DNA of 64,000 nt from Parapedobacter lycopersici (GCF_024643285.1 NZ_JAMSLW010000004.1:310001-374000); one strand, 5' to 3'; shown: positions 17,577 through 27,748, counted from the first letter of the stretch. Notes: generated by a model not told the origin, from the letters alone. Numbers and translations are program-made.

Positions 17577-19004
17577 ATGCAAAACCAGCTCATTACCGAC
17601 AAAGCCTATATTAACGGAAAATTCCTCCGCGGTAAAAAACAGTTTGACGTCATTAATCCGGCCGACGGGTCGACCATCGGGTCGGTACCTGACCTGGATG
17701 CCACTGCCTGTAAAAAGGCCATCGATCAGGCATACGACGCCTGGCCGGCATGGCGTGATACTCCCGTTGCCGCACGCAGTGCGGTTGTATATCAGTGGTA
17801 TGTTTTAATTACCCAGCATAAAGAGGCACTCGCCCGGATTATGACCCTGGAAAGTGGGAAACCCCTTGCTGAAAGCCTTACTGAGGTGGACTATGGTGCC
17901 TCCTTTGTAGAATGGTTTGCTGAAGAGGCCAAGCGGGCATATGGCGAAACCATCCCCGCGCCCAAAGCCGGCCAGCGACTCGTCACGATCCGCCAGCCCG
18001 TGGGTGTAGTTTCCGCCATTACACCCTGGAACTTCCCGCTGGCCATGATTACCCGGAAAGTTGCACCTGCATTGGCCAGCGGCTGTACCGCCGTGTTGCG
18101 GCCGGCATCTGAAACACCGCTGACCGCACTGGCGCTGGCGGTACTTGCCGACAAAGCCGGTTTCCCCCCCGGAGTATTCAATGTGATCACCGGCAAAGAC
18201 AGCAATGGCATGGGAAAGGAATTAACCACTAACGAAAAAGTCCGGAAAATCTCATTCACCGGCTCTACAGCCGTAGGCCGCCAGTTGATGGAGCAGGCCG
18301 CCGGCACCATCAAAAAAGTATCGCTGGAACTCGGCGGCAACGCACCATTTCTCGTATTTGATGATGCCGATATCGACGCCGCGATCAACGGTGCCATTGC
18401 CGGTAAATTCCGCAATTCCGGCCAGACCTGCGTATCCGTAAATCGATTTCTGGTACAAGACGGTATATTTGATGCCTTCGCCAAAAAATTGACCGCGGCA
18501 GTTAAAAAGCTCCGGGTGGGGAACGGCTTGGAAGAAGGCGTTCAGGTAGGTCCGCTTATCAATCAAAAGGGCCTGGAAAAGGTAAAGGCACATGTAGCGG
18601 ATGCGCTCACAAAGGGTGCCATGCTGCTGACGGGTGGAAAAGCGAAAAAGGACCTCTTTTTCCAACCGACGGTGCTTGCCGATGTGCCAAAGGATGCATA
18701 CATCGCCCGTGAAGAGACATTTGGACCCGTATGTGCATTATTCCGATTTAAAACGGAAGAACAGGGGATTGCATTGGCCAATAACACCGAATTTGGATTA
18801 GCAGCTTATTTTTACAGTCGCGATGTAAACCGTTGCTGGCGGGTATCCGAGGCGCTGGAAGCAGGCATGGTGGGTGTGAATACCGGGTTACTTTCCAATG
18901 CAGTAGCTCCCTTTGGCGGCATTAAACAATCCGGAATCGGCCGCGAAGGATCCAAACATGGACTCGACGAGTATACGGAATTGAAGTATCTTTGTTTCGG
19001 ATAA
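17577..19004 (+). CDS. gabD: NAD(P)-dependent succinate-semialdehyde dehydrogenase-like aldehyde dehydrogenase
   Basis: Cytosolic ALDH-superfamily enzyme, probably oxidising succinate semialdehyde to succinate (GABA breakdown). Start chosen at 17577 (MQNQLITDK), because the 13 extra residues of the longer frame do not resemble the family; this gives 475 residues, the usual size. The catalytic Glu251 lies in LELGGNAPF, the nucleophile Cys285 in NSGQTCVSVNRF, and PWNFPLAMITRK is the cofactor entrance. The residue usually Lys in the coenzyme-binding KPA segment is Arg175 here (LRPASETP). Substrate is assigned by overall similarity to GabD, and other short semialdehydes are possible. No GABA transaminase is adjacent. 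Confidence 0.82.
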   Translation: MQNQLITDKAYINGKFLRGKKQFDVINPADGSTIGSVPDLDATACKKAIDQAYDAWPAWRDTPVAARSAVVYQWYVLITQHKEALARIMTLESGKPLAESLTEVDYGASFVEWFAEEAKRAYGETIPAPKAGQRLVTIRQPVGVVSAITPWNFPLAMITRKVAPALASGCTAVLRPASETPLTALALAVLADKAGFPPGVFNVITGKDSNGMGKELTTNEKVRKISFTGSTAVGRQLMEQAAGTIKKVSLELGGNAPFLVFDDADIDAAINGAIAGKFRNSGQTCVSVNRFLVQDGIFDAFAKKLTAAVKKLRVGNGLEEGVQVGPLINQKGLEKVKAHVADALTKGAMLLTGGKAKKDLFFQPTVLADVPKDAYIAREETFGPVCALFRFKTEEQGIALANNTEFGLAAYFYSRDVNRCWRVSEALEAGMVGVNTGLLSNAVAPFGGIKQSGIGREGSKHGLDEYTELKYLCFG

Positions 19005-19091
19005 CAGAGAGCTGACCACCCTTTACCACCTTTGGCAGAAACCAAATGGATTCGTATTTTTACGGCAGATCGGCTGAAGCCACCAACACGT

Positions 19092-19121
19092 TTTGGCCTA
19101 TTTATTTAGAAGGTAACATTG
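19092..19121 (+). promoter_or_regulatory. Candidate promoter of the topoisomerase IV A gene
   Basis: TTTG (19092-19095) and TAACATTG (19114-19121; one mismatch to TAnnTTTG) are 18 bases apart. A GGAG ribosome-binding sequence sits 5 bases before the ATG at 19141, leaving a leader of about 15 bases. Confidence 0.45.
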
Positions 19122-19140
19122 CTTTTATTGCGGAGATTTC

Positions 19141-22056
19141 ATGAGCGACGAAACGAATTCCATACCCGAAGAAAACCAACATCCCGAAGACACACAACTG
19201 GGCAGTAGCCAAACCGTCCCGCTGTCGGGTCTATACGAAAACTGGTTTCTGGACTATGCCTCCTACGTGATTCTTGACCGTGCTGTGCCGCATATCAATG
19301 ACGGATTTAAGCCCGTGCAGCGCCGCATTATGCATTCCTTAAAAGAAATGGATGACGGGCGGTATAACAAGGCCGCCAACGTCATCGGCAATACCATGAA
19401 ATACCATCCGCATGGCGATGCGTCCATCGGCGACGCCATGGTACAGATTGGTCAGAAAAACCTGCTGATAGATTGTCAGGGTAACTGGGGTGATCCGGTG
19501 ACCGGCGATTCGGCTGCGGCATCGCGGTACATCGAGGGGCGTCTGTCCAAATTTGCCAATGACGTGGTTTTCAATCCGGATACTACCGATTGGCAGCTCA
19601 GTTATGATGGACGCAACAAGGAACCGGTAACGCTTCCGGTCAAATTCCCGCTGCTGCTCGCGCAGGGCGCCGAAGGTATCGCCGTAGGCCTGGCCACCAA
19701 GATCATGCCGCACAATTTCATTGAGCTGATCAACGCTTCCATTGAGGTATTGCAGGGCGGAAGACCCAACTTATTACCCGATTTTCCGACCGGCGGTATG
19801 GCCGATTGCTCAACATATAACGAAGGGCAGCGCGGCGGGAAAATACGGATCCGCGCAAAAATAGAAGAGCGTGACAAAAAGATACTGGCCATTACCGAAA
19901 TCCCGTTTGGGACTACCACTGGCGGACTGATCGACAGCATTGTAACGGCCAACGAAAAGGGCAAGATCAAAATCAAAAAGATTGAGGATAATACGGCCAA
20001 AGACGTGGAAATCATTATCCACCTTGCCCCAGGCATCTCTCCCGACGTAACCATTGACGCGCTGTACGCATTTACTTCCTGCGAGGTTTCCATTTCACCG
20101 AATACCTGCGTAATCCGCAAGGAGAAGCCGCAGTTCATGAGCGTAAACGATATACTGATTGAGAACACCAAGCAAACCAAGAGCCTGTTAAAACAGGAAC
20201 TGGAAATCCGGCTCAATGAATTGCAGGAAAGGATCTTTTTCAGCAGCCTCCTCAAATTATTTATCCAGGAAGGAATGTACAAGCATCCGGACTATGAAAA
20301 TTCCGGCGATTTTGAAACAGTAGTGCAGGTACTCACCCGCTTATTTACGCCCTTCTTTCCTCAGTTCTACCGCGAAATTCTACCCGAAGATTATAAGAAG
20401 CTGATCGAAAAGCCAATGAGCAGTATTACGCGTTTCGATGTGAAGAAAGCCGATGAGCAAATGGCCGCACTGGAAGAGGAAATCAAAAAGGTACGCCATC
20501 ATTTACGGCACCTGACAGAATACGCTATTGCCTGGTTCGAAAAGCTCCGCGAAAAATACGGTAAGGGCCGGGAGCGGAAAACTGAACTGCGGGCTTTTGA
20601 CCGCGTGGAAGCTGCACAGGTGGCCCTCGCCAATGTCAAGCTTTATGTTAACCGGGAAGATGGATTCATCGGCACCGGTATGCGCAAAGATGAGTATGTT
20701 GGCGATTGCTCCGATCTGGATGACATCATCGTGTTCCGGGGCGACGGTCAGTGCCTGGTAACTAAAATACAGGATAAGGTTTTCGTGGGCAAAGACATCA
20801 TCCACGTAGCGGTATTCAAAAAAGGAGATGACCGGACCGTCTATAATTTGATCTATCGCGACGCCAAATCGGGCGTATCCTATATCAAGCGTTTTTCTAT
20901 TATGGGGGTTACGCGCGACAAGGAATACGATCTTACCAAAGGAAATAAAGGTTCCCGAGTGCTGTATTTTACCGCCAACCCGAATGGGGAAGCCGAAGTG
21001 GTAAACATACAGTTAAAGCCGCACTCAAAGCTCCGCAAGCTACAATTCGACGTTGATTTTTCGGAAATCGCCATTAAAGGGCGGAGTTCCCAGGGAAATA
21101 TCATTACGAAGTATCCGGTAAAAAAGGTGATTTTGAAAAGCAGGGGTATTTCTACGCTGTCTGGACGGAAAATATGGTTCGATGACGTACTAAAACGACT
21201 CAACGTCGATGGCCGCGGCCAATACCTTGGTGAATTCGACGGCGAAGATAAACTGCTGACCGTCATGGCCGACGGCACCTATGCATTGAGCAGCTTCGAT
21301 CTGAGTAATCACTTTGATGACCATATGATCCGCATTGAGCAATATAACGGACAACAGGTTTACAGTGCCGTTCACCGCGATGGAAAGTCAGGTCTATACT
21401 ATGTAAAACGGTTCGTGTTTGACGAAGCACCCATCGGGAAACGGATATCCATTATCAACGAAGAGCCCGGATCGCGACTTGTCCTCATTACTGCTGCCGC
21501 AATGCCGCTGGTACGCGTAGACATCCTGAAAGGAAAATCACAGACACCGGAGACCATCGAACAGAACCTGGCAGAGATTGTGGATGTAAAAGGAATGCGG
21601 GCCCAGGGCAACCGACTGACTCCCCATGAAGTGAAGCAGGTTTCGTTACGGAGTGCGGAAGAAAAAGTGACGTCCCCCGAAAATCAGGGAACGAATGCGA
21701 CGGATGGAACGACCGAAACAGCAGCTGATGCTGCTGAAGCCGAAAACAAAGACAATAGTGTACCCGCCATACGTAATGGAAGTTCCGCAACAGAAACTCC
21801 TTCCGATCCAGCGGAACCCTCCACCGGACAAAAAGCAGTAGCGGTACCTGAAACCGGAGCTATCGAAACCAAAACGGGAGAAATCGAAGCCTCCGCAAAA
21901 ATTGAGGCACCGGATGCCGGGCCAGCTGCAGATGAAAAGTCGTCAGAAACCGAAAACAAGACCGCGAAAGACAAAAAGCCTTCCGATATCGATTTTGAAA
22001 TTACCAACCCGGACGACATCCAAATCGACGGTAATGGTCAGATCGGATTGTTTTAG
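19141..22056 (+). CDS. parC: DNA topoisomerase IV subunit A with long disordered tail
   Basis: Breaks and rejoins DNA to unlink daughter chromosomes, working with ParE. The 971 residues open with the breakage-reunion domain (LDYASYVILDRAVPHINDG; KYHPHGDASIGDAM). The catalytic Tyr130 is in SAAASRYIEGRLS, a ParC-like rather than GyrA-like context. C-terminal beta-propeller-like repeats follow to about 836. Residues 837-948 are low-complexity (Ala, Glu, Thr, Asp), and the last 23 look conserved again, ending QIGLF at 967-971, which resembles a sliding-clamp-binding motif. The parE gene is not adjacent; the upstream neighbour is gabD. The stop overlaps the convergent GH20 stop by 4 bases. Confidence 0.93.
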   Translation: MSDETNSIPEENQHPEDTQLGSSQTVPLSGLYENWFLDYASYVILDRAVPHINDGFKPVQRRIMHSLKEMDDGRYNKAANVIGNTMKYHPHGDASIGDAMVQIGQKNLLIDCQGNWGDPVTGDSAAASRYIEGRLSKFANDVVFNPDTTDWQLSYDGRNKEPVTLPVKFPLLLAQGAEGIAVGLATKIMPHNFIELINASIEVLQGGRPNLLPDFPTGGMADCSTYNEGQRGGKIRIRAKIEERDKKILAITEIPFGTTTGGLIDSIVTANEKGKIKIKKIEDNTAKDVEIIIHLAPGISPDVTIDALYAFTSCEVSISPNTCVIRKEKPQFMSVNDILIENTKQTKSLLKQELEIRLNELQERIFFSSLLKLFIQEGMYKHPDYENSGDFETVVQVLTRLFTPFFPQFYREILPEDYKKLIEKPMSSITRFDVKKADEQMAALEEEIKKVRHHLRHLTEYAIAWFEKLREKYGKGRERKTELRAFDRVEAAQVALANVKLYVNREDGFIGTGMRKDEYVGDCSDLDDIIVFRGDGQCLVTKIQDKVFVGKDIIHVAVFKKGDDRTVYNLIYRDAKSGVSYIKRFSIMGVTRDKEYDLTKGNKGSRVLYFTANPNGEAEVVNIQLKPHSKLRKLQFDVDFSEIAIKGRSSQGNIITKYPVKKVILKSRGISTLSGRKIWFDDVLKRLNVDGRGQYLGEFDGEDKLLTVMADGTYALSSFDLSNHFDDHMIRIEQYNGQQVYSAVHRDGKSGLYYVKRFVFDEAPIGKRISIINEEPGSRLVLITAAAMPLVRVDILKGKSQTPETIEQNLAEIVDVKGMRAQGNRLTPHEVKQVSLRSAEEKVTSPENQGTNATDGTTETAADAAEAENKDNSVPAIRNGSSATETPSDPAEPSTGQKAVAVPETGAIETKTGEIEASAKIEAPDAGPAADEKSSETENKTAKDKKPSDIDFEITNPDDIQIDGNGQIGLF

Positions 22057-24596
22057 CGTGTTAGGCCGGTGTGCCAATACACAGTGCGGCCACCCCTGCC
22101 CTCCGCATCAAATATCCGGAAGGCCACTGTTTCGGATGCCGTAACCGGTTGCTCATATACAGGGCTTTGTGCGTTAGGCTCGCTGCCATCAGTGGTATAC
22201 CGGATGGTAAATCCGGGAAACTGCACGTTGGCATGAAGTTTCCCGTCGCGTTCCACAACACCTGCTGTCGGAACCCGGTACTGGAACCCCCCTGCATAAT
22301 TCGCAATCCTTGGCAACTCGCGCTTTCCCAGTGTATTCAGGAATACCGACCAAGCATGTTGGTAGGTCGCATCAGTCTTCGACCCATCGCCCGTATTGGC
22401 CCACTGCGGATCCGCCGCCCAGGCCCGTTCGGCTAGTCCGAAAAACTTCGGCAGTAGCAGGTATTCCATCCGCTCGACCGTCGTGATCTTCTCACTCCAG
22501 AGAGGCGCCTGAATACCGACAATATTGGCTCTGCCTGCCGGTGTCAGCCGTTCCATGCTTGTGAAACGCGACGGGTCAACCAATTCTCCCGTGCTGTCAT
22601 CAAACTGACTGCGGTAATAGTTGAAAGGAATGAAACGGAAAGGTTTTTCCAGATTAACATAACCACCCCAGTATTGTCCCGGTTCATAGAAACTGGTGTT
22701 ATAAGCCAAGTCAAAATAAAAATTGGTTACGTTAGTGAGCACAACCTTGTAGCCTGTATTCGCCAGCCGATAAGCCAGGTCCATATTACCGCCTAGGTTA
22801 TTCCAGACGTCTACATGAAAATGCTCACCGGCAAACCTCGGTTCCACGACCATTCGCGACCGGCCGTTGACCATCGCCTTTTTCATGCCGATTTCCTCCC
22901 AGCCGGATAGATAAAGGCCACGCGACTTAAGCATGCGATTGATATGTCCGAAATAGTAATGCCAAAGTTCGTCTATGTTTTTTACGTCCGACCCCGCAAT
23001 CAGCTGGCGGGCAGCCGGTGATTTTTCCCATACGCCTGCCGGCACCTCATCTCCGCCGAAATGTATGGTCTGAAGCGGCGCACCTGCTTCGGTGTACATG
23101 GCCATCAGTTCGTCGGTTACCTTTTCCAGGAAGGCGTACGTAGATGGCAATGCCACATTAATGACGTTATCGTTCCAGTGCTGCACCGACCGGTATTCGG
23201 AGCGGTCATCCAAGTCGCGCAGCAGGTATTGTTTTGCCGCAGCAGTATCACCTTTTGCCATGTACCGGGCGTACCGGGCATCCATAGACTTGATTGCCGC
23301 ACGGGCATGGCCCGGCGTTTCGATTTCCGGGATGACGCGAATATGCCGTGCTGTGGCGTAGCGCAAAATATCAATAAATTCCGATCGGCTATAAAAACCG
23401 CTTCCTGCAGCATTGGTGGTGCCCGGACCAGACCCATAAGATGGCATCAGGTGCTGTGCGTCATCCAGTGTATGCCCGCGTTGGCTGCCTACTTCTGTCA
23501 GTTCGGGCAACCCTGGAATTTCCAGCCGCCACGCTTCATCTTCATTGAGGTGGAAGTGCATCACATTTACCTTATAAGCCGACAGTAGGTCCAGTATTTT
23601 CAATACTTGCTCTTTCGACTGAAAGTTACGCGCCACATCGAGCATTACAGCACGGTGTCCAAAACGCGGAGCGTCAGTAATACGTACTCCAGGGAGTGAT
23701 ATGGCAGATTGCTTTGCTTTCCATAATTGTGGCGGAATCAGCTGTTTTAATGACTGGATGCCATAAAATGCTCCCACAGGCGTTGCTGCCTCGATCCGGA
23801 CCCCGGAAGCATCAATGGTTAATTCATATCCCTCCTCTTCGGGCATCTCTTTTTGGCGAATATGTATAGCGCCCCCTCCCCCGGCCTTCTCACCCAGGCC
23901 AGGGGCGGTAGTCAGTACCTTGGCCAATTCCGCCTGCAGGTATCCCGCTTCCTGCCCGAAACCTGCGTCCGGAATGATGATCGCGGAGGCATTCAGTTTA
24001 AACGTGTCCGAAGTGAGCGTATAATCCAGCGGCGTAGGGAGTACAGGCGGCAGCTCTTCCTGCGGTAAATCAATGATACGTTCGTTCTGTATAAATGTCC
24101 GTTTCGCCAGTTCCATTTCCAGGCTGTCCGCCTGTGGATATGGCTTCACTGAAAAAGGCAAATCAATTCCTTCGGGATGACGTTCCGAAACCAGATAAAA
24201 ACCGGTCGGAACATCGGTCATATTCCGCAATATACGGGTCAGGATATGGAGCTGTATCGCAGAGTCGGGTGGCAAAGACCGCCAGCCGGCCAGCGGCTGC
24301 AACGTAAAGAAATCACCGTTAACCCGCTCAATTTTAGCAACCGCACTATCCGCACCGGAAACCTGTCCACCAAAGCCATTGAAGTAAATCGCCCAACCGG
24401 CACCATGCAGCGTATCGGCTGAGGTATTCTTAATTGTCAGCAGCGATAGTGTTTCATTACCGCCCGCATGGCGGACCTCAGCAACTTCCCATTCAATTGC
24501 CAGGATATTACGGTTTTCTGTCTCGCTTTGGGAAGCGCAGCTGCTTAATAAAAGTACAGTACTTAATAGGCTAAAGAACAAACGGTGTACCATCAT
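22053..24596 (-). CDS. Beta-N-acetylhexosaminidase, glycoside hydrolase family 20, lipoprotein
   Basis: Predicted outer-membrane or periplasmic lipoprotein (lipobox LLSSC, Cys20) that removes terminal GlcNAc or GalNAc. The 847 residues run as: a chitobiase-type N-terminal Ig-like domain (about 30-170), a GH20 N-terminal domain (about 185-305), and the TIM-barrel catalytic domain from about 310 with RAVMLDVARNF and the catalytic pair Asp516-Glu517 in HFGGDEVPAG. The C-terminal Ig-like domain (FTIRYTTDGSEPN) is typical of chitobiase-like enzymes. The start may be the second ATG, one codon later. The RND pump gene lies 48 bases upstream on the same strand, but a -7 element suggests a separate promoter. 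Confidence 0.93.
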   Translation of the reverse strand: MMVHRLFFSLLSTVLLLSSCASQSETENRNILAIEWEVAEVRHAGGNETLSLLTIKNTSADTLHGAGWAIYFNGFGGQVSGADSAVAKIERVNGDFFTLQPLAGWRSLPPDSAIQLHILTRILRNMTDVPTGFYLVSERHPEGIDLPFSVKPYPQADSLEMELAKRTFIQNERIIDLPQEELPPVLPTPLDYTLTSDTFKLNASAIIIPDAGFGQEAGYLQAELAKVLTTAPGLGEKAGGGGAIHIRQKEMPEEEGYELTIDASGVRIEAATPVGAFYGIQSLKQLIPPQLWKAKQSAISLPGVRITDAPRFGHRAVMLDVARNFQSKEQVLKILDLLSAYKVNVMHFHLNEDEAWRLEIPGLPELTEVGSQRGHTLDDAQHLMPSYGSGPGTTNAAGSGFYSRSEFIDILRYATARHIRVIPEIETPGHARAAIKSMDARYARYMAKGDTAAAKQYLLRDLDDRSEYRSVQHWNDNVINVALPSTYAFLEKVTDELMAMYTEAGAPLQTIHFGGDEVPAGVWEKSPAARQLIAGSDVKNIDELWHYYFGHINRMLKSRGLYLSGWEEIGMKKAMVNGRSRMVVEPRFAGEHFHVDVWNNLGGNMDLAYRLANTGYKVVLTNVTNFYFDLAYNTSFYEPGQYWGGYVNLEKPFRFIPFNYYRSQFDDSTGELVDPSRFTSMERLTPAGRANIVGIQAPLWSEKITTVERMEYLLLPKFFGLAERAWAADPQWANTGDGSKTDATYQHAWSVFLNTLGKRELPRIANYAGGFQYRVPTAGVVERDGKLHANVQFPGFTIRYTTDGSEPNAQSPVYEQPVTASETVAFRIFDAEGRGGRTVYWHTGLTR

Positions 24597-24615
24597 TTTG
24601 ATTCAGTTAGGTACA

Positions 24616-24623
24616 CAAAGTTA
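24616..24623 (-). promoter_or_regulatory. Possible -7 element before the GH20 gene
   Basis: On the minus strand this is TAACTTTG, a perfect TAnnTTTG match, about 20 bases before the GH20 start. No TTG occurs at 17-23 bases upstream, so it may need an activator or be fortuitous. Confidence 0.3.
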
Positions 24624-24644
24624 ATCGAATATCCGAGATTACCT

Positions 24645-27600
24645 TTATTTGCGGGCAATTTCTTTTTCCTTTCTGTATGCCCAGTAAAACAGTTGGGGAA
24701 GCACAGTGAACGAAAGTACCATGCATACCTGAAGTCCGCCTACGATCATGATGGCCAATGGTTTCTGGATTTCCGACCCCATTCCCGTCGACATCGCCGC
24801 AGGCAGTAAACCCATGGATCCCATCAGGGCAATCATGACAATAGGCCGTATACGGCTGTTTACCCCCTTACTGATTGCCTGGGCTAAAGGCATCTTCTTT
24901 CTAAGATTTTCCTTCATTACAGCAATGAGGATAATGGCATTAATGGTATTGACACCAAAAAGAATGATAAACCCGATGCCGGCAGAAATGCCGAACGCCG
25001 TACCCGTAGCCCAAAGCGAAATAAATCCGCCTATGAAGGCAAAGGGAATTGTACAGACAGCCACTAAAGTATCACGGTAGTTGCCAAAATTAAAATACAA
25101 CAGGAAGAGAATAAGGACCAGCACTACGGGCACGACGAATGCCAGCTGCCGCGTCGCGCGTTCCTTACTTTCAAATTCGCCGGACCATTCCATCCGATTT
25201 GCCTTCGGTAGGTTTATCGCCTGGCTCACTTTAGCCTGTGCTTCCGCGATGGTACTGCCCATGTCCCGTCCGGCAATGCTGAATCCTACCCCGATGTAGC
25301 GGCTGTTTCCTTCACGGTAAATAAACGCTGGACCTGTGTGGAATCCGATAGTAGCTATTTCACGCAGTGGCACGTTCTTGCCTTCCATAGTGGGTATCAA
25401 GATGTTCCCAATCTTCTCTTCATCGTTACGATAGGCCTGCTGAAAGCGTAGCCGAACGTCGAATATACGTTCATCTTCATAAAACTGCGTGGCAGACTGA
25501 CCACCGATCGCCATTGCCACTACTGCCTGTACATCTGCAGTATTTACGGCATATCGCGCCATTTTATGGTCATGCAATTGGATACGCAGTTCGGGCAGAC
25601 CAATGTTCTTATACACATTAAGGTCCTCGATGCCGTTAACCCCCTCCAAAACATTCCTGACCTGTCCTGCGTAGTTTTCCAGCTCATAAAGATCGTCCCC
25701 GAAAATCTTGACTACCAATGAACTCTTCACCCCGGCCACGTATTCCTCCACATTATCCTGGATCGGCTGGCTGAACCCAAAGTTAATGCCGGGATAAGTC
25801 TCCAGTGCGGCCCGCATCCGGCTCAGCAGCTCGGCTTTACTGATGTTTTCCGGCCATTCGGATTCCGGGTATAGCTGGATATGAAATTCAATATTAAAGA
25901 AGCCTGTGGGATCGGTACCATCGTTCGGCCTTCCTGCCTGACTCATCACAAACTTAACTTCTTTAAAATCGCGCAGTTGCTGACGCATTTCCTGTGCCAG
26001 ACGAACCGATTCCTCCAGGTGCACGCTATTCGGCAGGGTTGCACGCACGTAAATTGCACCTTCATTGAGGCTGGGGATAAATTCCGAACCATAAAACAGG
26101 AATCGGGCAATGCAAAGCACAAACAGGGCGCAAAATCCATAGCTTACTGTGCGCTTATGCCGGTGTCCCCAATTGAACAGGCCCGTTGCCATCCGGATAA
26201 ACAGTCCGGCTACCCAGTTCTCCTTTTCCCGGATATTGCGCCGCAACAAGACCTTACACATAGCCGGCACATAGGTCAGACTCAGGATAAGTGACCCCAG
26301 CAGTGCATATCCCAGGGTAAAAGCAAGCGGGGCAAACATTTTACCTTCTACCTTCTGGAAAGAAAAAATGGGCAGTAGGGCAACGATCAGGATTAATTGG
26401 GCGAAAAACACATAGGTCGCTACACTGGTTACGCTTTGCTTAATAACCCCCAGTTTCAATGATTGATTAAAACGTTCCATTCCCATCCATGCTGCACGTT
26501 TTCGCATGCCCACAAACACTGCTTCCACAATCACAAGCGTGCCTTCCAGCAACAGCCCGAAATCCAGCGCACCCATCGAAATCAGATTCGCCGGAAGCCC
26601 CTGGATACGCAGCATAGTTACGGCAAAGAGAAATGACAATGGGATCACCGAAGCCACAATTACCGTCGTGCGCCAGTTAAAAAGAAAGACAAACACGATT
26701 GCCGAAACAAGCACAATACCTTCCACGAGGTTTCGGCTTACGGTACTCACCGTGGCATTTACCAGCTCCGTACGGTCGATAAAAGGCTCGATCCGAACAT
26801 TTACCGGTAGCACGCGTTCATTCAGCTCGGTAATTTTTTCTTTCAGTCTGGTAATAACTTCTCCCGGGTTTTCGCCACGCAGCATAATTACGACACCTTC
26901 TACCAGATCATTATCCTCCTGTAACCCTACCTGCCCCAGCCGGGGTTTAGCACCAATCACCACCTCAGCTACGTGCTTCACCAAAATCGGTGTGCTGCCC
27001 TTCACTGTAATCAGGATATTCTGGATGTCTTCTACCTTATCAAGCAGGCCAATACCACGAACGACATACGCCTGATCTCCGCGTTGGATGACGTCTCCAC
27101 CTACATTGATATTACTCCGGCTTACCGCTTCGTATACATCCAACGGCGACAGGTCATAATTGACCAGCTCCGTCGGATTAATTTTAATTTCATAAATCTT
27201 CTCCTCACCTCCAAAACTCACCACATCTGCAACGCCCGGGACAGACAGTAGTTCACGCTCGATCACCCAATCCTGTATTGCGGTTATTTCCCGAATGGGC
27301 AGCTCACCCTTTACTACATACCGGAAAATTTCACCTGTAGCACCCGATGGAGGTTCAATGGAAGCGGCGGCGCCTTCGGGAAGGTCAATGCCCTGCAGCC
27401 GGTTAGCCGTGTATTGCTGTGCAAAAAAATCATCCACGCCATCTTCAAAAATCACCGTAACTACGGAAAGGCCAAATAGCGAGATGGAACGTACCTCGGC
27501 CTTGCGCGGTATCGTGTTTACTTCTTTGGAGATAGGCAGCGTGATGAATTTCTCCACCTCCTCAGCACTCCGACCCGGCCATTGTGTAATAATCCGCGCA

Positions 27601-27746
27601 CGCGTATTGGTAACGTCAGGAAAAGCCTCTATAGGCGTGCGTATTAGCGAATAAATACCCACACCTAATAAAAGCGCGGTAAAGAAAAATACAATAAATG
27701 TATTTTGCAGCGAAAAGGAAACCAGCTGCTGAACAAGTTTTTTCAT
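24645..27746 (-). CDS. CusA/CzcA-family heavy-metal efflux RND pump
   Basis: Inner-membrane proton-driven pump, 1033 residues, twelve expected helices with two large periplasmic loops. The first helix starts FIVFFFTALLLGVGIYSLIRTPIEAFPDVTN in spirit with HME-RND members. The intramembrane triad of this family appears in helix 4 as Asp395-Glu401-Glu408 (LDFGLLLEGTLVIVE), with the same 6- and 7-residue spacing as Asp-Asp-Glu in CzcA, so the middle Asp is Glu here. Metal specificity (Cu/Ag versus Zn/Co/Cd) cannot be settled by eye. It is the last gene of a TolC-adaptor-pump series, starting 2 bases after the adaptor gene, downstream of its own two-component system. Confidence 0.92.
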   Translation of the reverse strand: MKKLVQQLVSFSLQNTFIVFFFTALLLGVGIYSLIRTPIEAFPDVTNTRARIITQWPGRSAEEVEKFITLPISKEVNTIPRKAEVRSISLFGLSVVTVIFEDGVDDFFAQQYTANRLQGIDLPEGAAASIEPPSGATGEIFRYVVKGELPIREITAIQDWVIERELLSVPGVADVVSFGGEEKIYEIKINPTELVNYDLSPLDVYEAVSRSNINVGGDVIQRGDQAYVVRGIGLLDKVEDIQNILITVKGSTPILVKHVAEVVIGAKPRLGQVGLQEDNDLVEGVVIMLRGENPGEVITRLKEKITELNERVLPVNVRIEPFIDRTELVNATVSTVSRNLVEGIVLVSAIVFVFLFNWRTTVIVASVIPLSFLFAVTMLRIQGLPANLISMGALDFGLLLEGTLVIVEAVFVGMRKRAAWMGMERFNQSLKLGVIKQSVTSVATYVFFAQLILIVALLPIFSFQKVEGKMFAPLAFTLGYALLGSLILSLTYVPAMCKVLLRRNIREKENWVAGLFIRMATGLFNWGHRHKRTVSYGFCALFVLCIARFLFYGSEFIPSLNEGAIYVRATLPNSVHLEESVRLAQEMRQQLRDFKEVKFVMSQAGRPNDGTDPTGFFNIEFHIQLYPESEWPENISKAELLSRMRAALETYPGINFGFSQPIQDNVEEYVAGVKSSLVVKIFGDDLYELENYAGQVRNVLEGVNGIEDLNVYKNIGLPELRIQLHDHKMARYAVNTADVQAVVAMAIGGQSATQFYEDERIFDVRLRFQQAYRNDEEKIGNILIPTMEGKNVPLREIATIGFHTGPAFIYREGNSRYIGVGFSIAGRDMGSTIAEAQAKVSQAINLPKANRMEWSGEFESKERATRQLAFVVPVVLVLILFLLYFNFGNYRDTLVAVCTIPFAFIGGFISLWATGTAFGISAGIGFIILFGVNTINAIILIAVMKENLRKKMPLAQAISKGVNSRIRPIVMIALMGSMGLLPAAMSTGMGSEIQKPLAIMIVGGLQVCMVLSFTVLPQLFYWAYRKEKEIARK

Positions 27747-27748
27747 CG

